64,000 bases of DNA from Gemmobacter megaterium (GTDB taxonomy: Bacteria; Pseudomonadota; Alphaproteobacteria; Rhodobacterales; Rhodobacteraceae). Numbering within the stretch: the first letter of the stretch is position 1; each line of letters starts with the position of its first letter. The translations under genes were made by a program, and so were the position numbers. Shown here piece by piece: positions 59,367 through 64,000 of the stretch. The DNA lies in contig NZ_FTOT01000008.1 in the NCBI RefSeq assembly GCF_900156815.1, forward strand, positions 33,259 through 97,258, written 5' to 3'. The notes beneath the pieces are model-generated. The model saw nothing but the letters and a program-made list of their open reading frames with translations, did no database searches and was not told the origin of the DNA.

Positions 59367-59386
59367 AGCCCCGCTTCGGCGGGGCT
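59367..59386. terminator. Strong GC hairpin in the early intergenic region
   Basis: A perfect 8-bp stem AGCCCCGC/GCGGGGCT with a TTCG tetraloop. It lies after the CI-moron unit on the plus strand and in the leader of the 58-residue gene on the minus strand. T-runs are weak on both sides, so it is a possible bidirectional terminator that separates CI transcription from the early operon. Confidence 0.6.
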
Positions 59387-59403
59387 ATCTGATTCGAGCA
59401 TCA

Positions 59404-59422
59404 ATGTCGCAGATGGCGACAT
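59404..59422. promoter_or_regulatory. CI operator, copy 3 (perfect)
   Basis: ATGTCGC-AGATG-GCGACAT, perfect 7-bp arms with a 5-bp spacer. It lies just upstream of the -35 of the early promoter. Confidence 0.75.
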
Positions 59423-59427
59423 TTTCC

Positions 59428-59456
59428 TTGACGTCTAATGTCGCCATATGCGACAT
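59428..59456 (+). promoter_or_regulatory. Early rightward promoter
   Basis: TTGACG (59428-59433) with a 17-base spacer to CGACAT (59451-59456), or an 18-base spacer to GACATA. The -10 is poor, as often in alphaproteobacteria. Operator copy 4 covers the spacer and -10, so CI binding would block it. First gene starts 30 bases downstream. Confidence 0.5.
59438..59456. promoter_or_regulatory. CI operator, copy 4 (perfect)
   Basis: ATGTCGC-CATAT-GCGACAT, perfect arms. Its centre is 34 bp from copy 3, the same spacing as copies 1 and 2, which suggests cooperative binding of repressor dimers. Confidence 0.75.
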
Positions 59457-59486
59457 ATCGCCTGACCCCATTGTGGAGGACAGGGA

Positions 59487-59894
59487 ATGTTGCACCGCCA
59501 CCATGTTCAGCCCGGCACGGTGATGCTGGAACACGCGCTGGATGGCCTTGGCGCAAGCCCGCACGGCATGGCCTATGCCCTTGGCGCATGGATTGTTCGG
59601 CGGTTCGGCCCGGTGAAGGCCGGGCAGTTTGCCGATACCGTGGTCAAGGCAGTCCAGATCGAGATCCGCAAGGAGCAGCGCGAGGCGCCCTTTGTCGAGG
59701 TTCAGGATGAACCGGAGACGATCAGCGCGATTGCGGCGGATCTCGATACCAGCACTGGCATTGTCGCCCCATTGGCGGCGGGGCTGGCGGGGGGCACGCT
59801 TGCTCTCCTGATTTTCGGCATGGGCTGGGTGTCTGTCGACGTGACGACCCGTGCAGTGGAATTGCAGATTGCTGCGGGTGCTGCGGAATGGTGA
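59487..59894 (+). CDS. First early-operon protein, one membrane helix
   Basis: 135 residues, ATG seven bases after GGAGG. The N-terminal half is soluble and helical (FGPVKAGQFADTVVKAVQIEI). A membrane helix lies at about residues 91-110 (IVAPLAAGLAGGTLALLIFGM). Directly downstream of the CI-controlled promoter. Unknown function. Confidence 0.6.
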   Translation: MLHRHHVQPGTVMLEHALDGLGASPHGMAYALGAWIVRRFGPVKAGQFADTVVKAVQIEIRKEQREAPFVEVQDEPETISAIAADLDTSTGIVAPLAAGLAGGTLALLIFGMGWVSVDVTTRAVELQIAAGAAEW

Positions 59895-60271
59895 TGCGGC
59901 AACCCAGCCCTGCGGCGGAGCTTTACGCTTGGCATCGCGCTGCCGTCGCCGGTGAGGCCCCTCCGATCCATGATGGCCTTCCTGAATGCGGATGGTTCAA
60001 GCGCCGTCTCGTCAAGGGCGGCCCGTGGGTGCCGGTGCGCATCTTCGTGCGGCGCGAAATCGAGATGGATACCGGCGAACTGCTCGGGCCGGAAATCCTC
60101 GTGGCCGATGTGGATGGCAAGCTGGACGATCCGGCCCGCCACTGGACCTATCTGACTCCGATCACGCGGTCGGATTACGAGGCACTGCTGTACCGGCAAA
60201 GCATCGTGCCGGGCATGGCCGATTCCCAAAAACCCCTGGACCTGACAAAGGAGCCCATCCGATGGATGTGA
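59888..60271 (+). CDS. Early phage protein, unknown
   Basis: 127 residues; overlaps the previous gene by 7 bases. Beta-rich centre (GPWVPVRIFVRREIE, then EILVADVDGK) and C-terminal YLTPITRSDYEALLYRQ. Such small proteins often precede recombination genes in Rhodobacterales prophages. No domain recognised. Confidence 0.6.
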   Translation: MVMRQPSPAAELYAWHRAAVAGEAPPIHDGLPECGWFKRRLVKGGPWVPVRIFVRREIEMDTGELLGPEILVADVDGKLDDPARHWTYLTPITRSDYEALLYRQSIVPGMADSQKPLDLTKEPIRWM

Positions 60272-61026
60272 TCGAAGAAGGCCGCGCGCCCGCCGCGCCC
60301 GGACACAATAACCCCCCGCCATACGACCCTGACAAGCACGCCGATCTGGCAGCCCGCGTTGAGAAGTTCATGGCGACCTGCAACGAGGTGCGCGCGGCAG
60401 GGGAAATCACCAGCGAGGAGAATGCCCAGCACCTTTCAGACCTGATCGCCGGTTTGCGCGGCCTCAAAAAGCAGGTCGAGGCGCAAAAGAAGGCTGACAA
60501 GGCACCGCATGACGAGGCGGGTAAGGCAGTTGTGGCGGCGTTCAGCCCGCTTGAGGAGCGTCTTGAACGGGCAGCCAAAGCGATGCTTGTCGTCATGCAA
60601 GGCTGGCTGGACAAGAAGAAGGCCGAGGCCGAGGCCGAAAAGGCGCGTAAGGCGGCAGAGGCCGAGGCCGCACGCAAAGCCGCCGAGGACGCAGCCGCGC
60701 AGGCAGCCGCTACTGGCAACATCGACGCTGAAATCGAGGCCGAACGGCTGGCCAAGGAAGCGGCCAAGGCCGAGAAGCGGGCCGCGAAACAGGTGAAGGT
60801 CTCGGTTGGCAGTGCCACCGGCGCCGGGCGCACAGTCAGTACCCGGAAGGTGCGCAGCGCGGAAATCACCAACGCCCGTGCGCTGTTCTTGCGCTACGCC
60901 GATCATCCGAAGGTGCTGGACGTTCTGCAATCGCTGGCCAATGCCGATGTGCGGTCGGGTGAAATCACCGAGGCGAATGCTGCCCTGTTCGGGGTGAGCA
61001 TTCGGGAAACGGCGGTGGCCGCATGA
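60262..61026 (+). CDS. Ala/Glu-rich coiled-coil protein upstream of RecT-type gene
   Basis: 254 residues from the ATG at 60262. A helical N-terminal domain (residues ~25-110) is followed by a long Ala/Glu/Lys coiled coil (about 115-170, AEAEAEKARKAAEAEAARK) and a small C-terminal domain (SAEITNARALFLRYADHPKV). Probably a recombination or replication accessory that accompanies the annealing protein three genes on. Confidence 0.62.
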   Translation: MDVIEEGRAPAAPGHNNPPPYDPDKHADLAARVEKFMATCNEVRAAGEITSEENAQHLSDLIAGLRGLKKQVEAQKKADKAPHDEAGKAVVAAFSPLEERLERAAKAMLVVMQGWLDKKKAEAEAEKARKAAEAEAARKAAEDAAAQAAATGNIDAEIEAERLAKEAAKAEKRAAKQVKVSVGSATGAGRTVSTRKVRSAEITNARALFLRYADHPKVLDVLQSLANADVRSGEITEANAALFGVSIRETAVAA

Positions 61027-61301
61027 GCCTCGGTCGCACGATCACCATCGACACCTACGCGCGGCGCGAGGAAGGCGTCTATGGCGTGATTGTCGAATAC
61101 GCCGGTCAGGCGCCGATCCTGCTGGAGCGTGAGGGCTGCGACTCGTCGTTCCGGTCCTGCATGGAGCAAGTGGAGCGGATCAGCACGGACAGGCGCGCAA
61201 TCCGCTACTGCATCGTCCGTCTTGTGCCGATCGATGGCAACGAACTCCTGCTGCTCGACTTCGAGCGGCTTCAAGCCTTCAACAAGGAATCCGAAGAATG
61301 A
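61023..61301 (+). CDS. Small early phage protein, unknown
   Basis: 92 residues, ATGA-type overlaps on both sides. Mixed alpha/beta (GVYGVIVEYAGQAPILLERE). Between the coiled-coil and RecT-type genes. No domain recognised. Confidence 0.58.
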   Translation: MSLGRTITIDTYARREEGVYGVIVEYAGQAPILLEREGCDSSFRSCMEQVERISTDRRAIRYCIVRLVPIDGNELLLLDFERLQAFNKESEE

Positions 61302-62458
61302 ACACCGCCCTCATTGCGGCGCCGCAGAATCCTGCGCTGTCGCTGCTCATGGACGTCCAGAAATTCGAGCACATGCAGCGGATCGGCAGGATGTTTGCCC
61401 TGTCCCCCTTGTTCCCCGAACACCTGCGCAAAGGCGGGCTGGATCCTGCCACCGCCAACGCAGTGCTGGTGCTGAACATGGCGAACCGGCTGAACGAGGA
61501 TCCGCTGACGGTCGCCCAGCAAATCTATTTCGTGGGTGGAAAGCCGGGCTGGTCGACCTCTTACATGATCGGCAAGGCCAACCAGCACGGCGTGTTCCGC
61601 GATCCCATTGATTGGGAAGTGACCGGGAAAGGCGAAAGCTTGTCCGTCACCGCCTTCGGCATCCTCAAGGCCACCGGCACGCGGGTTCAGATCACCTGCG
61701 ACATGGCGATGGCCAAGGCCGAGGGCTGGACGAAAAATCCCAAGTACCAGTCCATGCCGGAGCAGATGCTGCGCTATCGCAGTGCCGCGTTCCTGATCCG
61801 CCTCTACTGCCCGGAGGTGATGATTGGCGTGCCCATGCAGGTCGAGAATGAACTCGAGACCATGCGCGACGTGTCACCGAATGATGCGCCCGTGGTCGAG
61901 GCCAACAAGGAACCACCCGTTGAAGCAAAGGCCGAGGAGGCGGTCGAGGCCGATCCCCCGCGGCGCAGCAGGCACGAGATCCAGAAGGAATTTGCACGTC
62001 AGCAACGCACGGCATCCGAAAAGCCCGCGCCTGCCGAAGCCGTAAGGCAGAAGGAACCCGAAGGGCCGACCGAGGCCCAGATGCAGGGCCTGCTGGATCT
62101 GATGCTGGCCGAACTGGCACAGGCCGGGCCGGACGTGGTGCGTTCGACCTATTCTGAACAGATCGACCTGATGCGTCGGGCATTTCCGAACCTTCACGCC
62201 AAGCTGGCGACGGCGCTGGATGGCCCCCAGCCGCAGGACTCGATGGCCCAAGGTGGCCTGTTCCAGGGTGAACGGAGCAACGAGCCGGACTTCCTCTCCA
62301 CGCCCATCGCGCGCCAGTTCCTTGCCGATGTTGATGCCGTTGGCTTGCAGGAGGCGGTCAGTCTGCATGAGCCGTCGCTTGAAAATCTGCGGCGCACCTC
62401 TGCCGAAGGCTACCGCGCACTGATCCGCAAGGCCGAGGACATCGAGGCCTCGGCTTGA
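61298..62458 (+). CDS. RecT-family single-strand annealing protein
   Basis: 386 residues. The N-terminal ~210 residues follow the RecT pattern: LNMANRLNEDPLTVAQQIYF, GGKPGWSTSYMIGKAN, KYQSMPEQMLRYRSAAFLIRLYCPEVM. The C-terminal part is a Pro/Glu linker and helices. RecT proteins pair complementary single strands for phage recombination; a partner exonuclease is not in the window and may lie to the right. Confidence 0.82.
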   Translation: MNTALIAAPQNPALSLLMDVQKFEHMQRIGRMFALSPLFPEHLRKGGLDPATANAVLVLNMANRLNEDPLTVAQQIYFVGGKPGWSTSYMIGKANQHGVFRDPIDWEVTGKGESLSVTAFGILKATGTRVQITCDMAMAKAEGWTKNPKYQSMPEQMLRYRSAAFLIRLYCPEVMIGVPMQVENELETMRDVSPNDAPVVEANKEPPVEAKAEEAVEADPPRRSRHEIQKEFARQQRTASEKPAPAEAVRQKEPEGPTEAQMQGLLDLMLAELAQAGPDVVRSTYSEQIDLMRRAFPNLHAKLATALDGPQPQDSMAQGGLFQGERSNEPDFLSTPIARQFLADVDAVGLQEAVSLHEPSLENLRRTSAEGYRALIRKAEDIEASA

Positions 62459-62513
62459 TCCGCCGCCCGGCCTTCGGGCCGGGCCACACCCTCGCGTAGC
62501 AGAGAGCATTCCG

Positions 62514-62885
62514 ATGAAACGGCGGAACTGGACCAAGGCGCAGCGGGCGCGACTCTATGAGGCCCATGCTGGCGTCTGCCATATCTGCGGTGAACCCATC
62601 GACCTCGATACCGACCGCATGGAGGTCGAGCATGTGGTTCCCCTCGCGCTTGGCGGGGCAGACGAATGGTCGAATGTCCGACCGGCCCATGCCTCGTGCC
62701 ACGCCGCCAAGACACGGGCCGATGTGACCCACATCGCCAAGGCAAAGCGCGTCAACCTGAAACACACCGGCCAGTTCAGGCCGCCAAGGCGCATCGTTCC
62801 GGGCTCCAGGACGAGCCGGTTCAAGAAGTGCCTGAACGGCACGGTGCTTATTCGACAGAAAGGAGCCCCCAATGCGCGGGCATGA
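62514..62885 (+). CDS. HNH endonuclease
   Basis: 123 residues. Canonical HNH: CHICGEP, EVEHVVPLALGGAD, NVRPAHASCHAAKT. A basic C-terminal tail (KAKRVNLKHTGQFRPPRR) follows. The family includes packaging and homing enzymes; here it stands in the early operon between RecT-type and DNA-binding genes. Confidence 0.88.
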   Translation: MKRRNWTKAQRARLYEAHAGVCHICGEPIDLDTDRMEVEHVVPLALGGADEWSNVRPAHASCHAAKTRADVTHIAKAKRVNLKHTGQFRPPRRIVPGSRTSRFKKCLNGTVLIRQKGAPNARA

Positions 62886-63156
62886 GACACGGCGCCGTCC
62901 ATTGAAAATGTCGCCGCTGATGATGACCAAGGCCTACTTGATCTGGGCGCACTGCCAGTCGCGCGGCTGGGGGCAGTCCTTCCAGAGCGTGGCCGATGCA
63001 CTCGGTTTTCCCCGGCAAACAGTGATCAGCATTGCGCGGGGCAAGGGGTGGATTGGACGCTTCCGGTCCGAGACGCCCAACGCCATCGACGTGCCCCTGA
63101 TCGGTGAGGATCAGGAAGTTTCCCTTGAACCCCAATCCGCGCCCCGCTGGGCGTAA
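62872..63156 (+). CDS. Small putative DNA-binding protein
   Basis: 94 residues overlapping the HNH gene by 14 bases. SFQSVADALGFPRQTVISIARGKGW resembles a helix-turn-helix. Probably an early regulator. The start could be the ATG at 62872 or the later Met codons. Confidence 0.55.
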   Translation: MRGHETRRRPLKMSPLMMTKAYLIWAHCQSRGWGQSFQSVADALGFPRQTVISIARGKGWIGRFRSETPNAIDVPLIGEDQEVSLEPQSAPRWA

Positions 63157-63171
63157 GCAGGAGCCGCAGTG

Positions 63172-63426
63172 ATGAGCAATCCGACCGATGCCTATGCGGT
63201 GACCGCCGACGAACTGCGCCAGTTCATCGAACGTGCCGAACAACTGGCCGCCGAAAAGAAGGACATTGCCGAACAGGAGAAGGAACTGTTCGCCGAGGCC
63301 AAGGGCCGGGGCTACGACACGAAGGTGATGAAGAAGGTCATCGCCTTGCGCAAACGCAAGCCCGACGACATCGCTGAGGAAGAAGCGGTTCTGGATATGT
63401 ACCGGGCCGCCCTCGGGATGGGCTGA
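63172..63426 (+). CDS. GapR-like (DUF2312) DNA-binding protein
   Basis: 84 residues from the ATG at 63172 behind GGAG. Matches the GapR/DUF2312 pattern along its length: ADELRQFIERAEQLAAEKKDI, ELFAEAKGRGYD, KVIALRKRKPDD, EEEAVLDMYRAALG. Caulobacter GapR binds overtwisted AT-rich DNA ahead of forks and aids topoisomerases. A phage copy in the early operon may support phage replication or change host chromosome state. Confidence 0.9.
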   Translation: MSNPTDAYAVTADELRQFIERAEQLAAEKKDIAEQEKELFAEAKGRGYDTKVMKKVIALRKRKPDDIAEEEAVLDMYRAALGMG

Positions 63427-63428
63427 CC

Positions 63429-63584
63429 ATGCCCAAGTACCTCGCCACCGTGAAGCAGGTGATCGTCGTCAAGGTGACGGTCCATGCCGCGAATGAAGCG
63501 GTCGCCAAAGCACGCGCGGAACAGGTTGTCAGGGGTTTTGCCAAGACGACCGGCGCCACCACCCTCAAGGTTCAGGAGTTGTAG
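63429..63584 (+). CDS. 51-residue phage protein
   Basis: ATG two bases after the previous stop. A small beta-alpha-beta peptide (VIVVKVTVHAANEAVAKARAE, then KVQEL). Coupled to GapR-like and the next gene (adjacent TAG-ATG). Unknown function. Confidence 0.52.
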   Translation: MPKYLATVKQVIVVKVTVHAANEAVAKARAEQVVRGFAKTTGATTLKVQEL

Positions 63585-63845
63585 ATGGCAGATCTTGCCG
63601 CCTCCCTTTCGCAGAGACTCGCCAGCACCGCCACGGGCTACGCTGCCGTGATCGACGGCATTCTGAATGTCAGAACGGTGACGGAAACCCGCAACATGGC
63701 CGCCTTCAATGCCATGTTGGTGCAAGGTCTCCAGGTCGTATCGACCTGCCAGAACGTGGATTGTGATTGCATGGTCAAACTGTTGTCGCAGTTGCGGCCG
63801 GGCTCAAAGATCGTTGCCGTGCAGGTGGGGGTCGCCAATGCGTGA
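63585..63845 (+). CDS. Small early phage protein, unknown
   Basis: 86 residues beginning right after the previous stop. Helical with CQNVDCDCMVK, a Cys cluster that may bind metal. No family recognised. Confidence 0.52.
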   Translation: MADLAASLSQRLASTATGYAAVIDGILNVRTVTETRNMAAFNAMLVQGLQVVSTCQNVDCDCMVKLLSQLRPGSKIVAVQVGVANA

Positions 63846-64000
63846 CGGCCCGATCCGCTGCGTCCAGATCGGCGCACATTCCCTGGCCCAAGGCCCTGTG
63901 ACCACCACGCCGGTCAATCCAGCCGATCACCGTCCCATGACGGTGCGGACCGGAGAGACCAGCACCGCGACCGGGCTCCCGGTCCCGAGCCTCAGAAAGG
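63838..64000 (+). CDS. Phage protein, truncated by right window edge
   Basis: ATG at 63838 overlaps the previous gene by 8 bases; 54 codons are open to the edge (MRDGPIRCVQIGAHSLAQ, then a Thr/Pro-rich part). Too short to assign. Confidence 0.45.
   Translation, partial: MRDGPIRCVQIGAHSLAQGPVTTTPVNPADHRPMTVRTGETSTATGLPVPSLRK

Overview
The window is high-GC, densely packed DNA of alphaproteobacterial style. A Rhodobacterales host such as Paracoccus is my best guess; it rests on codon bias and on small genes of alphaproteobacterial type (a GapR/DUF2312 homologue, Rhodobacter-type lipoproteins), not on any marker gene. Most of it, from somewhere between about 3.4 and 10.8 kb to beyond the right edge, is one large temperate podovirus-like prophage. 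No integrase, tRNA gene or attachment site is visible, so neither prophage end is fixed.

Left edge (1-3.4 kb): a defence cluster with the C-terminal part of an AIPR (abortive infection) protein, a cytosine-5 DNA methyltransferase and a Vsr mismatch endonuclease. 3.7-5.4 kb: a rightward operon of tiny overlapping phage-type genes (Cys-rich, DUF551-like). 5.4-10.5 kb: a loosely packed, locally AT-richer accessory stretch with a secreted peptide, an HNH-type protein, an SRAP/HMCES protein, a zinc ribbon protein, a membrane protein and a HEPN-type protein. These look like cargo.

10.8-57.7 kb is one long leftward array. Read in the direction of transcription (right to left) it runs: Cro-like and other small DNA-binding genes; C5-methyltransferase, RusA resolvase, DUF1376 replication protein and MT-A70 methyltransferase; HNH; small and large terminase; P22-like portal; scaffold; a small CsrA-like protein; N4-gp56-type major capsid protein; decoration protein; adaptors; nozzle; an 1821-residue stalk with 39-residue repeats; tail fibre; GNAT-like protein; an internal protein with an S74 chaperone domain; virion lysozyme; ejection protein; a 4883-residue polyvalent protein (pyrophosphatase-like, GNAT-like, N6-adenine methylase, SF2 helicase, zincin and PLxRFG segments); a transglutaminase-like protein; and a lysis cassette (holin, small membrane protein, amidase, nested Rz/Rz1).

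57.7-64 kb: the lysogeny switch. A LexA-like CI repressor and a secreted probable moron are read rightward, followed by a rightward early operon with a coiled-coil protein, a RecT-type annealing protein, HNH, a GapR homologue and small genes up to the right edge. Four inverted repeats (7-bp arms, 5-bp spacer), arranged as two pairs each 34 bp centre to centre, lie in the cro/CI gap and before the early operon, and are the likely CI operators. A 13-bp motif recurs 33-38 bp before three late genes (capsid, giant protein, transglutaminase-like) and may be a late promoter element.
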